The notes under the pieces are model-generated. The model saw only the letters and a program-made list of their open reading frames with translations. It made no database searches and was not told where the DNA came from. Shown here piece by piece: positions 1 through 8,623 of a stretch of 64,000 nucleotides of DNA. The translations under genes were made by a program, and so were the position numbers. Numbering within the stretch: position 1 is the first letter of the stretch; each line of letters starts with the position of its first letter. Source of the stretch: Maricaulis sp039978735 (GTDB lineage Bacteria > Pseudomonadota > Alphaproteobacteria > Caulobacterales > Maricaulaceae); assembly GCF_039978735.1 (NCBI RefSeq), contig NZ_JBDWAS010000001.1:1-64000 (forward strand). The letters are read 5' to 3'.

Positions 1-1
1 G

Positions 2-136
2 TCCCCGCAGATGGCCACGCCGGAGCCTGATGCTGTCACCCACCAGGCGCGGACGAGCTCCGCACGCTCCCGGGCACAAGGGACTGAGCTCATGCCTCCC
101 ATCCCGGAAACCGCTGACGATCTTACGCGCAGTTGA
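2..136 (+). CDS. Possible C-terminal end of a gene entering from the left
   Basis: One frame is open from the window edge to a TGA at 134-136, giving about 44 residues that are hydrophilic and rich in Pro, Ser and Thr (ending PPIPETADDLTRS). This looks like the disordered tail of a protein. A short open stretch in such GC-rich DNA can also arise by chance, no domain is visible, and the upstream part is outside the window, so the call is weak. Confidence 0.25.
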   Translation, partial: SPQMATPEPDAVTHQARTSSARSRAQGTELMPPIPETADDLTRS

Positions 137-171
137 GAGGGTGGGGATAAGTTTCCCGACCCGCCCCACGC

Positions 172-323
172 ACCGTCATCCTGACGAAAGTCAGGACCCA
201 GATCGTAAAGGGAGATTCTCGCCAGGCGGGCTTGGTCTGAGCGGTGGCGATGTGCGGGATAAGTGCGATCCCGCGGCCACCGCGCTCTATGAACTGGGCC
301 CTGACTTTCGTCAGGGTGACGGT
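172..323. repeat. Hairpin repeat element A (terminal inverted repeats)
   Basis: The element begins with ACCGTCATCCTGACGAAAG and ends with its near-exact reverse complement (27 of 29 positions match by eye), enclosing about 95 bp. The ACCGTCATCC termini recur in elements at 3995-4102 and 62471-62606, and a trimmed form at 37102-37270. No coding capacity is evident. This has the form of a paired REP/BIME or small MITE-like element. The DNA on both sides (137-171 and 324-365) shows nothing recognisable. Confidence 0.7.
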
Positions 324-365
324 GCGTGTTGTGGCGTTTGCGCTCTCTTTTCACCGCTCTCTCCA

Positions 366-495
366 TTTTTCCCGGACGGAGGCCCGCGGAAGCGGGCTGC
401 AGATCCGGGACCGACCGTGCGTCATTTCAAGCGACGAGCTTCCCGTAGATCCCGTCACTTCGCCCGGCTTTCGCCGGGCTTCCGGCCGGGAAAAA
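366..495. repeat. Hairpin repeat element E
   Basis: A second inverted-repeat element sits 42 bp after element A. Its left arm starts TTTTTCCCGGACGGAGGCCC and its right arm is the matching complement ending in CCGGGAAAAA. Internal words (GGAGGCCCGC...GCGGGCTGCAG) resemble the interior of the element at 37102-37270. It lies just downstream of pdeM, where it could also act as a transcription stop. No gene is seen between it and pdeM. Confidence 0.6.
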
Positions 496-522
496 CGGAG
501 GGCTATTTGGGCATCCAGGGGA

Positions 523-1233
523 TCACCCATCCCCCACACACTTGCGGCCCGACACCGGCCAGACCTTCTCCCGGCCCATCACCAGCGCATCCGGCACGCG
601 CCCGAAACAGCGGACGAAGGCGTCATCACAGACATTCAGCCCGCCGGTGAAGGCGCCGAAAGCCGGCATCACCAGCCTCGAACCGTCTGTGGCGAAGCAT
701 CTGCGTCTCAGCGCGCGGCCGTTGCGGCGGATTTTGGCGGCGGGGTGGAGGTGGCCGGCGATTTCGCCTCTGGCCTCGCCCTCCGTGGGCTCGTGGCGGA
801 AGACGAGGCCGGCGAGTTCGACGGTCTCGTGGACTTCGCCGCCGAATTGCGGTGGCGGGGCGGGGTCGTGATTGCCCTCGATCCAGATCCAGCGTGACAC
901 CGACGCCACCAGTGCGGCGAGTGCGGCTAAGTCGTCGGCGTGCATGCGGCCGGCGGCACGCAGATCGTGGAAACTGTCGCCCAGGGCGATGACGGTGGAG
1001 GGGGCGTGGCGGGCGATGCCGGCGGCCAGACGCTTCAGCGTGGCGCGGGTGTCGTAGGGCGGCATCAGCTGGCCGCCGGCCGCCCAGGCCGAACCCTTCT
1101 CGAAATGCAGATCCGAGGCAACGAGAATGCCGCCCCCCGGCACGGCGAGCAGGCCCGCCGGATCGGCGAGGACAGGGGTGCCGGCGATGGCGGTTTTTAA
1201 CATGTCGGCCGGGGGATGCAGTGGCGCGCTCAT
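523..1233 (-). CDS. pdeM: Ligase-associated DNA damage response endonuclease PdeM
   Basis: This is a 236-residue calcineurin-like metallophosphoesterase. The full metal-binding set is visible in order: SDLHFEKG (D-x-H), GDSFHD, EGNHDP and GHLHP. PdeM proteins are typically encoded with an ATP-dependent DNA ligase, a DEXH helicase and an exonuclease in a DNA-repair cassette. Here the helicase gene is directly upstream on the same strand, separated by a 229-bp gap full of palindromes, while the ligase and exonuclease are not in view. The ATG at 1233 is used; an ATG at 1203 (MLKTAIAG) is the alternative. It is cytoplasmic and probably acts on DNA ends. The activity is inferred from the family. 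Confidence 0.88.
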   Translation of the reverse strand: MSAPLHPPADMLKTAIAGTPVLADPAGLLAVPGGGILVASDLHFEKGSAWAAGGQLMPPYDTRATLKRLAAGIARHAPSTVIALGDSFHDLRAAGRMHADDLAALAALVASVSRWIWIEGNHDPAPPPQFGGEVHETVELAGLVFRHEPTEGEARGEIAGHLHPAAKIRRNGRALRRRCFATDGSRLVMPAFGAFTGGLNVCDDAFVRCFGRVPDALVMGREKVWPVSGRKCVGDG

Positions 1234-1271
1234 GGCTCCGGTTATTTCTCAGACTTCACGACGGTGGAAGC

Positions 1272-1371
1272 GGGACATGTACCTTCGGTACGTGTCCCGG
1301 AATGACCAGCCCCGGCGCCAGACGTCAGGATTTCGCTTGTCCCAGGGACACGTACCGAAGGTACATGTCCC
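1272..1371. repeat. Perfect 27-bp inverted repeat of palindromic arms
   Basis: The 27-bp arm at 1272-1298 (GGGACATGTACC, TTC, GGTACGTGTCCC) recurs exactly as its reverse complement at 1345-1371. The spacer between them is 46 bp. Each arm is itself a palindrome with one mismatch, so the locus can form two small hairpins or one long stem. It lies in the gap between the helicase gene and pdeM. The form is that of a REP-type repeat; no RAYT transposase is seen in the window. Confidence 0.75.
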
Positions 1372-1462
1372 TCGCACCGGGGTTATCCCTTCTCCCCGGG
1401 GAGACGGTGCCCCGGAGGGGCGGATGAGGGGGGAGACACCGCCGCGCGAGAACAAACCACAC

Positions 1463-3943
1463 TCAATCAAGCCGCATCGCCTCCGCGATCAGGTCTTCGG
1501 ACGAGACATCTTCCAGGATGCTTTCATGGCCCTCGCCATAGACCGGTTCCTTGCCGATCTCGAGCATGACGGGCACGGCGAGCGGGGAGATGCGGTCGAG
1601 ATCGACATGTTCGATATGACCCTGGACACGGGCCAGCGCCGTGCCGAGACGGTGGATGTCCAGGAGGCCGGTGCCGGCATCGGCCCAGGCGGCCTTGAGC
1701 AGGATGTGGTCTGGCTCGTGCTCGCGCAGCACATTGTAGATCAGGTCGGTGGAGATGGTGACCTGGCGGCCGGTCTTCTCCTGGCCGGGAAAGCGGCGCT
1801 CGATCAGGCCGGCAATGACGGCGCAATTGCGGAAAGTGCGCATCATCAGCTGGCTTTCCGCCAGCCAAGCGTCGAGATCATCGCCCATCATGTCCTCGGC
1901 GAAGAGCGCGTCGAGATCGACCCCGGACATGTCGCGCAGCCCCCAGACCGAGAGCGCGTATTCATTGGCGACGAAGCCCATGGGCCGCATCCGCATGCGC
2001 TCGAGCCGGCGGGTCAAGAGCATGCCCAGCGTCTGGTGCGCCAGACGCCCCTCGAACGGGTAGCAGACGAGATAGAAGCGCGCCGAACGCGGGAAGGTTT
2101 CCACCAGCAGGCCGTCGGCCCGGGGCAGGCGCGAGCGCCGCTTCTGCAGCTCCAGCCAGTCGCGCACCTGCTCCGGCAGGGCGTGCCATTTGGCCGGGTC
2201 CTGCACCATGTCGCGCACCCGGGCGGCGAGATAGGTGGAGAGCGGAAACTTGCCGCCCTGATAGGAGGGGATGCGCGGATCGGTATCGCTGGAGCGGGTG
2301 ACGCGGGCGGTCATCTCCTCGATGCCCTCGAAGCGCAGCACCTGGCCGGCGAAGAGGAAGGTGTCGCCGGGCACGAGCTGTTCCAGGAACCATTCCTCGA
2401 TCTGGCCCAGCCTGAAACCGCCCCGCCCCTTCGAGGAAACGACCACATCGAGCATCGGCGCCTCGACAATGGTGCCGACATTGAGCCGGTGGCGCTGGGC
2501 GATCTGGGGCGTGCGCACGCCCCAGCGGCCGTCCTTGCGCCTGATGAGACGGCGGAAGCGTTCATAGGTCTTCAGCGCGTAGCCGCCCGTGGCGGTGAAA
2601 TCGAGCAGTTTGTCGAAGGTCTCGCGGTCGAGTTCGGCATAGGGCGCCGCGCTGCGGATCTCGTCATAGAGTTCGTCTTCGTCGAAAGGTTCGCCACAGC
2701 CGCGGCCCATGATGTGCTGGGCCAGTACATCCAGCGCGCCGGCCTTCAAGGGCTCGCCATCGAGCGCATTCGCCGTGACGGCCTCGGCAGCGGCCTGGCA
2801 TTCCAGATGCTCGAACCGGTTGGTCGGCGCCAGCAGGGCTTTCGAGGGCGCGTCGAGCCGGTGATTGGAGCGGCCCAGACGCTGGATCAGGCGCGAGGAG
2901 CCTTTCGGCGCGCCCATCTGGACGACGAGATCGACATCGCCCCAGTCGATACCCAGATCGAGCGTCGAGGTGCACACCACCGCCTTGAGCTTGCCCGCCG
3001 ACATCGCCGCCTCGACCTTGCGGCGCTGTTCCGGCGAGAGCGAGCCGTGATGCAGGGCGATGGGCAGGTTGTCGGTATTGATGTTCCAGAGTTCCTGGAA
3101 GGTCATCTCGGCCTGGGAGCGGGTATTGACGAAAACCAGCGCCATCTTCGCGGCCTTGATACGCTGATAGACGTCGGCCATGGCGTGGCGGCCGGAATGG
3201 CCGGCCCAGGGGATGCGCTCGCCGGGATCGAGGATCTCCACCTGCGGCCGCGCACCGGCCTGGCCGCGCACGATGCGGGCAAAGCGGGCATCCTCTCCCA
3301 TCTGCGGCGTCAGCCAGCGGGCCAGCCCGCCCTCGTCGGCCACCGTCGCGGACAGTCCGGCCCGCCGCACATCCGGTGCCCATTGCGCAATCGCGGCGAG
3401 GCCAAGGCTCAGCAGGTCGCCGCGCTTTTGCGGTGCGATGGCGTGGATCTCGTCGATGACGATGCGTTTGAGGTCGCGGAAGAAAGCCTCGGCATTCGCC
3501 GTGGCGCAGAACAGGGCGAGCTGTTCCGGCGTGGTAAGCAGTATGTCCGGCGGGTGGGCGCGCTGGCGCTGACGTTTGGACGGCGAGGTGTCGCCGGTAC
3601 GCGTCTCGATGCGGATATCCAGCCCCATCTCGCTGACCGGTGTCATGAGATTGCGCGCCACGTCGACCGAGAGCGCCTTCAGCGGCGAGATATAGAGCGT
3701 GTGCAGCCGATGCGGGCGCTGCTTGCCGGGCCGCTCGGACACGATCTCCGCCAGCTCGATCAAGCTGGGCAGGAAACCGCCCAGCGTCTTGCCGCCACCG
3801 GTGGGCGCGATCAGCAGCGCATCCTCGCCGGCCTGCGCGGCGGCGATCATCTCCAGCTGGTGCGCACGCGCCGCCCAGCCGCGGCTGGCGAACCAGTCGG
3901 CGAAACGGGGCGGCAGGAGGGCGGGACCTTGCGTATCGGGCAT
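1463..3943 (-). CDS. Ligase-associated DEXH-box DNA helicase (Lhr-like)
   Basis: This 826-residue superfamily 2 helicase has Walker A APTGGGKT at about residues 46-53, a DEIH box (IVIDEIHAI), motif III LSAT, and motif VI QRLGRSNHR. A long C-terminal DUF4/Lhr-type region follows. The family partners ATP-dependent DNA ligase and PdeM in bacterial DNA repair, and pdeM follows on the same strand. I chose the ATG at 3943 (MPDTQGPALL), which fits family length. The frame stays open to 4594, but that extension crosses repeat element B and is not protein-like. Confidence 0.92.
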   Translation of the reverse strand: MPDTQGPALLPPRFADWFASRGWAARAHQLEMIAAAQAGEDALLIAPTGGGKTLGGFLPSLIELAEIVSERPGKQRPHRLHTLYISPLKALSVDVARNLMTPVSEMGLDIRIETRTGDTSPSKRQRQRAHPPDILLTTPEQLALFCATANAEAFFRDLKRIVIDEIHAIAPQKRGDLLSLGLAAIAQWAPDVRRAGLSATVADEGGLARWLTPQMGEDARFARIVRGQAGARPQVEILDPGERIPWAGHSGRHAMADVYQRIKAAKMALVFVNTRSQAEMTFQELWNINTDNLPIALHHGSLSPEQRRKVEAAMSAGKLKAVVCTSTLDLGIDWGDVDLVVQMGAPKGSSRLIQRLGRSNHRLDAPSKALLAPTNRFEHLECQAAAEAVTANALDGEPLKAGALDVLAQHIMGRGCGEPFDEDELYDEIRSAAPYAELDRETFDKLLDFTATGGYALKTYERFRRLIRRKDGRWGVRTPQIAQRHRLNVGTIVEAPMLDVVVSSKGRGGFRLGQIEEWFLEQLVPGDTFLFAGQVLRFEGIEEMTARVTRSSDTDPRIPSYQGGKFPLSTYLAARVRDMVQDPAKWHALPEQVRDWLELQKRRSRLPRADGLLVETFPRSARFYLVCYPFEGRLAHQTLGMLLTRRLERMRMRPMGFVANEYALSVWGLRDMSGVDLDALFAEDMMGDDLDAWLAESQLMMRTFRNCAVIAGLIERRFPGQEKTGRQVTISTDLIYNVLREHEPDHILLKAAWADAGTGLLDIHRLGTALARVQGHIEHVDLDRISPLAVPVMLEIGKEPVYGEGHESILEDVSSEDLIAEAMRLD

Positions 3944-3994
3944 GAGGGTTCGCTGGCGCTTCGGGCGACAAAGTGTATGCGGCCGACCACCCAA

Positions 3995-4102
3995 ACCGTC
4001 ACCCTGACGAAAGTCAGGGCCCAGTTCGCAAGGCTGGCTTGAGCCAAACCTGGCCCGATCCAGCTTTGAGACCTGGGTCCCGGCTTTCGCCGGGATGACG
4101 GT
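3995..4102. repeat. Hairpin repeat element B
   Basis: The left end reads ACCGTCACCCTGACGAAAG and the right end GGCTTTCGCCGGGATGACGGT, giving inverted termini of the same family as element A. It sits immediately upstream of the helicase start, so the helicase promoter must lie within or very near it, or transcription must cross it. The rest of the gap to the next gene (4103-4271) shows no recognisable feature. Confidence 0.65.
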
Positions 4103-4271
4103 ATATGAGGCGTCGGATTCCTGGATCGATGATCTAGCGCATTGCAGACGCCCGCGCGAGCCGCGAGGCGGAACGAACGGGGGACAGGCGCAAACAGCGT
4201 CCCTCTGCAAAGCCTGCCCCGTTTTCGCCATGCTTGCAGGCGTAGAGTAGGGCAGCGAGGGAATTGGGACC

Positions 4272-5216
4272 ATGACGGCTTCCGTCATCGATCGTTTTGT
4301 GGCGCTGGACAGCGCCTTCCGCGACCATGCGCGCCGCGGCGAACGCATGTATGCGCGCTTTGCGGCCCTCTCGGGCCTGTCGAGCGACGCGCCGCCGGAA
4401 TTCCTCGTCTCCCGATCCATCGCCATCCGCGACGAGCTCGATGCGGGTCTTGGGGCCTGGAAAGAGCCCGGAAAATCGATGCGCCTCGTCTTCGCAGCGG
4501 CCCTGGCCGCGGCCGGCCGTACGGCGCCGCACTTTTTCGACACGCGCAGCGCGCTGAACCGCCGCCGCAAGGAACGCGGCGGGCGCGGCCTCAATCATGG
4601 CGGTTCCTGCGCGGCGCTGGCCCTGGTGTCTGCTGGTGGCCTGCCGCACCATGTCGACGCCTTCTACGACATCCTCGAAGCCATCGCCGCGCCCTGGTGG
4701 CGCCGCGACAGTGCGCGAGAGGAAATGGTCGCGGCCATCTTTGCCGCCATGGGCGAGATGCCGCACGAGGCGCTGGAACGGCTCGACACGGCCCGCCAGG
4801 CCCTGCGTACCGCCGGTGTACCGAAAAGCCATGCCGAGGCCGCCGCCTGCGAGATCGCCTTTTTCGACTTCAACCCGGCCGCCATTGCCCCGGCCTGGAC
4901 CACGCTGAACACCGCTGTGCGGGGCCGCTCGGCCCTGCGTCATGGCGTGGGCAAGACCGGGCTGGCGGTGCTGGCCGCTCATGGCGATGGCCGCGCCACG
5001 GCCGACGCCCTTGTCGCCAGTTTCGAAGCCGTGCGCGCGCTGAAGCCGAAACCGTCCGGCGATGTCGCGGCGAAACTCGCCATGCGCCTCGCCCAGGCCC
5101 AGACCGGAGAGACCGCGCCGATCGCCGCAGCGCGCGACCTGGCCGCCATCCTCGCCGCCCAGGCGGCGATGATCGCCGCCGTGGCCGCCTCGACCGCCGT
5201 CGTCGCCGCCAGCTGA
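4272..5216 (+). CDS. Conserved-looking protein of unknown function, Ala-rich C-terminus
   Basis: I do not recognise this 314-residue protein with confidence. It is Arg- and Ala-rich and probably alpha-helical. It has a central segment with GGRGLNHGG and a C-terminal stretch of small hydrophobic residues (AAILAAQAAMIAAVAAS) that could be a membrane or packing helix. Length and helical pattern faintly recall DUF4003, but that is a guess. A purine-rich GAGGGAATTGGGA lies just before the ATG. It stands alone on its strand, 95 bp before the mechanosensitive channel gene. The frame and codon use look genuine. Confidence 0.6.
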   Translation: MTASVIDRFVALDSAFRDHARRGERMYARFAALSGLSSDAPPEFLVSRSIAIRDELDAGLGAWKEPGKSMRLVFAAALAAAGRTAPHFFDTRSALNRRRKERGGRGLNHGGSCAALALVSAGGLPHHVDAFYDILEAIAAPWWRRDSAREEMVAAIFAAMGEMPHEALERLDTARQALRTAGVPKSHAEAAACEIAFFDFNPAAIAPAWTTLNTAVRGRSALRHGVGKTGLAVLAAHGDGRATADALVASFEAVRALKPKPSGDVAAKLAMRLAQAQTGETAPIAAARDLAAILAAQAAMIAAVAASTAVVAAS

Positions 5217-5311
5217 TCCGCGAGCGCCCGCCCCGCTGCAACCGCATTCCCCTCTTCCCCCAAGGGTGGTAGGAGCGAATACGGGACGACCTGCAAGCGG
5301 AGAGCGAGAGC

Positions 5312-6142
5312 ATGAACGTCGAAGAATTCCTCAATCCGGAAACCATGGCGGTTCTCGCCGAGCGGGCCATCGCCGCCGGCACGAACCTTGTTCTGGCCAT
5401 CCTGATCCTGATCATCGGCTTCATCGTGGCCGGCATGGTGAAGGGCGGCGTGCGCAAGGCCGTCGAACGGTCCAGCCGCATGGACGCAACGCTGGCCGGT
5501 TTCTTCTCCTCGATCGCCTACTATGCCGTCATCGCCGTGGTGGGTATCGCCGTGCTGGCGCGCTTCGGCGTGCAGACGGCCAGCCTGGTCGCCGCGCTCG
5601 GTGCGATCACCCTGGCCATCGGCTTTGCCCTGCAGGGCACGCTGTCGAACATCGCCGCCGGCGTGATGATCATCGCCTTCCGCCCCTACTCCATCGGCGA
5701 CTGGGTGGAAGTGGCCGGCGTGTCCGGCACCGTGAAGGACGTCAACCTCTTCACCACCGTGCTGGCAACGGGCGACAACAAGAAGATCATCATCCCCAAC
5801 GGCCAGGCCTGGGGCGATATCATCACGAACTACTCCGCCAACCCGACCCGGCGCGTCGATTTCACCTTCTCGATCGATTATTCCGACGATATCGACAAGG
5901 CGATGGACGTGATCAAGTCGACGCTGGGCGCCGATGCGCGCATCCACAAGGATCCGGAAATCTTCACCGCGGTCGCAGCCCACGGCTCGTCCTCGGTGGA
6001 TATCGTCACGCGGGTCTGGGTCGATACCGGCGATTACTGGGGTGTACATTTCGACGCCATGAAGAGCGTCAAGGAAGCCTTCGACAAGAACGGCATTTCC
6101 ATCCCCTATCCGCACCAGGTCAATGTCGAGAAGAAAGACTGA
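5312..6142 (+). CDS. Small-conductance mechanosensitive channel, MscS family
   Basis: This 276-residue protein has three predicted membrane segments (about residues 15-45, 60-85 and 90-125), followed by the MscS beta domain and alpha-beta C-terminal domain. The pore-lining helix and adjoining segment GFALQGTLSNIAAGVMII and the family stretch RPYSIGDWVEV are clear, as is IIPNGQAWGDIITNYSANP. Length matches minimal MscS proteins (about 280 residues). It opens under membrane tension during hypo-osmotic shock. GAGAGCGAGAGC precedes the ATG. It is likely monocistronic, or joined with the small membrane protein 65 bp downstream. Confidence 0.93.
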   Translation: MNVEEFLNPETMAVLAERAIAAGTNLVLAILILIIGFIVAGMVKGGVRKAVERSSRMDATLAGFFSSIAYYAVIAVVGIAVLARFGVQTASLVAALGAITLAIGFALQGTLSNIAAGVMIIAFRPYSIGDWVEVAGVSGTVKDVNLFTTVLATGDNKKIIIPNGQAWGDIITNYSANPTRRVDFTFSIDYSDDIDKAMDVIKSTLGADARIHKDPEIFTAVAAHGSSSVDIVTRVWVDTGDYWGVHFDAMKSVKEAFDKNGISIPYPHQVNVEKKD

Positions 6143-6207
6143 CCGGTCTTTTGCAATCGGGGTCAAAGCGGCCCCGATTGCGCCCCATTTGGACGTAGAG
6201 TGAGCCC

Positions 6208-6513
6208 ATGAGCGAGAATTCGACACCGCAGCGCCGCAGCTTCGTGCAGCGCCTCGTCAGAATGTCCACCGCAGACATCCTGCGCCTGGTCTTCCTGTGC
6301 GTTCTCGCCGGCTTCCTGCTGGCCGCGCTCAACGTCAATCCGCGCGATCTGTGGGTCGATTTCTTCGGCACGCTGGCCGAGAGCTGGGACCGCTTCATCC
6401 GCTTCATCACGGAAAGCGCCGGCTGGGCCATCGAATACTTCCTGCTTGGCGCCGTTCTGGTGATCCCGATCTGGATCGTGTTCCGCCTTCTGCGCACGCT
6501 CGGTCGCGAATAG
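6208..6513 (+). CDS. Small membrane protein, DUF6460-like
   Basis: This 101-residue protein has two hydrophobic segments, roughly residues 30-47 (LVFLCVLAGFLLAALNV) and 75-96 (IEYFLLGAVLVIPIWIVFRLL). The pattern of the first helix followed by NPRDL and a second helix ending PIWIVFRL resembles the small alphaproteobacterial family DUF6460 as I remember it. Function is unknown. It is probably an inner-membrane protein and follows the MscS gene on the same strand. Confidence 0.7.
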   Translation: MSENSTPQRRSFVQRLVRMSTADILRLVFLCVLAGFLLAALNVNPRDLWVDFFGTLAESWDRFIRFITESAGWAIEYFLLGAVLVIPIWIVFRLLRTLGRE

Positions 6514-6586
6514 CGCCCTGAAATCAATCCCCTGTTAACCGGTTTGCTTTGCGACTTGGCAATATTGAGTTGCTAAGACCGGGCGC

Positions 6587-7417
6587 ATGAACGCTGCAGC
6601 CCACGATATTCTCGGCATCGACATGACGTCGAGCGAACCGGCCGCGCCGCCCTCCAGGGGACGGCCGCTCCTGCTGCAGTCCAACCCGTTCCTGCGCTCC
6701 ATCCTGATCTCGCTGATGCGCGAGGCCGGCTCGCAGGATGTGCTTGTCGCGCGCTGTGCCGACAGCGCCCTGACCGTGATGGACCAGAGCCTGCCCAGCA
6801 TGATCGTCGCCGACTGGAACGATCAGGAAGAGGCATCGGAAGACCGGCTCCGCCTGGTGCGCCGGATCCGCGAGAGCGAGAGCGCCGTATACCGCCGGAC
6901 GCCGATCATCATGGTCTCGCAGCCGCGTTCGCGCCGCGAGATCGAGATGGCGCGCGATGTCGGCGTCACCGAGTTCATCATCACGCCCATCGCCCCGATC
7001 ACGCTGCAGACGCGTATCCGCTCGCTCTACGAGACACCGCGCGAATTCGTGGCCTCGCCGCGCTTCAACGGACCGGACCGCCGGCGCCGCAAACGCCATG
7101 CCGCAGGCCCCAGCTACAAGCGCACCGCCGATGTCGATGCGGGCCTGACAACGCCGATGGCCGCAGCCCGCGCCGCCGCCGTTGCGCTGGTCAACGAGAC
7201 CCAGCTGAGCGGCGATCCGCTTGCTGTTCGGGTCGGCCGGTCGCTGCAGCGTTTCATCTCCCATATCCGCGACTACACCTTTGTCGAGGCCGAGGTTGCC
7301 AACATGCACCGGGCCGCGCTGGCGCAGCTGACGCGGATGGCGGAAGACGGCAATCCGCTGCGCGAACCCGTCGTGACCGGTCTGGAACAGGTCGTCGACA
7401 AGCGCATGCGACGCTGA
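6587..7417 (+). CDS. Degenerate receiver-domain (pseudo-receiver) protein
   Basis: Residues about 24-150 follow a CheY-like receiver fold (LLLQSNPFLRSILISLM, MIVADWN, TPIIMVSQ, EFIITPIAP). The acidic pair normally found after strand 1 is replaced by QS, and the conserved Lys of the K-P motif is replaced (ITPIAP). The candidate phospho-acceptor Asp in VADWN remains. About 110 helical residues follow without a DNA-binding motif I can name. It probably acts as a signalling scaffold or phosphorylation-independent partner. It is transcribed alone, 73 bp after the small membrane protein. Confidence 0.7.
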   Translation: MNAAAHDILGIDMTSSEPAAPPSRGRPLLLQSNPFLRSILISLMREAGSQDVLVARCADSALTVMDQSLPSMIVADWNDQEEASEDRLRLVRRIRESESAVYRRTPIIMVSQPRSRREIEMARDVGVTEFIITPIAPITLQTRIRSLYETPREFVASPRFNGPDRRRRKRHAAGPSYKRTADVDAGLTTPMAAARAAAVALVNETQLSGDPLAVRVGRSLQRFISHIRDYTFVEAEVANMHRAALAQLTRMAEDGNPLREPVVTGLEQVVDKRMRR

Positions 7418-7513
7418 CGACACCCCCGATCTCACGCGATCCTGTCCTGAAAACAAGTCTGGCAGACCGGACGCCCCTGCCGTATCACCGGATAAACCGG
7501 ATACGGAACCGCC

Positions 7514-8002
7514 ATGGACGACGATATTCAGCACCGTCTCGACACGATCGCCCCGCTGATCGTGGACGGGTCTCCCCACGCTGTGGCGCTGGGCTTCCGC
7601 ATCGACCGGCTGACGCCGGGCAAGGCCGCGATGAGCGCCCCCTACAGCGAAGCCCTGATCGGCGACCCGGAGACGGGTACGCTGCATGGCGGTGTCATCA
7701 CCGCCCTCCTGGACCATGTGTGCGGCATGGCCGCCTTCGGCGGGCTGGGTGCCAAGGATACGCCGGCGACGCTGGACCTGCGGATCGACTATATGCGCCC
7801 CGCCAAACCGGGACAGGACATCCACGCCGAGGCCGAATGCCTGAAGTCGCACGGGCTTGTCGCCTTTGTGCGCGCCACCGCCCATGACGGCGACATCGAC
7901 GATCCGGTCGCCATCGCCCAGGCAGCCTTCATGATCACCCGTGCTTCCAAGGCCGCCCAGGAACGCGCCATGAAAGCCATGCGCGGGGAGCACCCGCTGT
8001 GA
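7514..8002 (+). CDS. PaaI-family hotdog thioesterase
   Basis: This 162-residue single hotdog-fold protein carries the typical HGGVITALLDHVCGMAAF segment (substrate-binding HGG and acidic residue on the central helix) and the strand motif DLRIDYMRPAKPG. Members hydrolyse acyl- or aryl-CoA thioesters in the cytoplasm. The next gene is a paralogue that starts in the last codons of this one (4-bp GTGA overlap), so the two are translationally coupled and may form a heteromer. The exact substrate cannot be read from the sequence. Confidence 0.85.
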   Translation: MDDDIQHRLDTIAPLIVDGSPHAVALGFRIDRLTPGKAAMSAPYSEALIGDPETGTLHGGVITALLDHVCGMAAFGGLGAKDTPATLDLRIDYMRPAKPGQDIHAEAECLKSHGLVAFVRATAHDGDIDDPVAIAQAAFMITRASKAAQERAMKAMRGEHPL

Positions 8003-8430
8003 GCCGCGCCCTGCTCGACACGCTGATGACAGCGCCCTACGTCGCCCGTTTCGGCGTACGCCTGGAAGTGAAGGGGACCGAGCTGACCGGTGTCCTGCCC
8101 TTCGACAATGACCTGGTGGGCAATCCACTGATCCCGGCACTGCATGGCGGCGCTGTGGGGGCGTTTCTGGAGATCGTGGCCTCGGGCTCGCTGCTGCTCA
8201 GCCAGCCGCTGCAAAAGCTGCCCAAGCCGATCGACGTCGCCATCGACTACCTGCGTCCAGCGCGGGCCCAGGACGTCTATGCCCGGGCGATCGTCGCTCG
8301 ATCGGGACGCCGGGTCGCGAATGTCCGGGCGGAAGCGTGGCAGGGCCGCACCGACGCACCGGTCGCCACCCTGCACGGTCATTTCCTGATCACGCCGGAA
8401 AGCAGCGATCCCGCACCAGTCCAGCGCTGA
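7999..8430 (+). CDS. Second PaaI-family hotdog thioesterase
   Basis: This 143-residue hotdog protein starts at a GTG overlapping the upstream stop. It keeps HGGAVGAFLEIVASG, where the helix acidic residue is Glu rather than the Asp of its neighbour, and AIDYLRPARAQD. It is clearly paralogous to the preceding gene although divergent. Tandem hotdog genes can encode two halves of one complex, so substrate may be shared. Nothing downstream continues the operon; the next gene is 193 bp away. Confidence 0.84.
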   Translation: MSRALLDTLMTAPYVARFGVRLEVKGTELTGVLPFDNDLVGNPLIPALHGGAVGAFLEIVASGSLLLSQPLQKLPKPIDVAIDYLRPARAQDVYARAIVARSGRRVANVRAEAWQGRTDAPVATLHGHFLITPESSDPAPVQR

Positions 8431-8623
8431 CGCAGAAACATCCCGACACGCAAGACAGGTTTCGATGACGGCGCCATGTCAAGCGGCACAGCGCTTCCGC
8501 ATGGCGGGCCTGCACGCGTGAGGTGCGATCTGTCACGCCCCTGAGACGCAGGTACGCGAAGAGGACGCCGCGCCGGCAATCGCCTGCGCCTGGCCCCGAA
8601 CCGACCCGTCCTGGAGACCCCAC

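Noticed and set aside
1127..4042. A 971-codon open frame on the plus strand across the helicase gene
   Set aside because: It is antisense to a complete DEXH helicase with all motifs. Its translation is rich in Gly, Ala, His and Arg with no domain; it is an artefact of high GC in third codon positions.
6524..8140. Long minus-strand frame opposite the pseudo-receiver and thioesterase genes
   Set aside because: It covers three plus-strand genes, shows no domain, and has a composition typical of antisense frames in GC-rich DNA.
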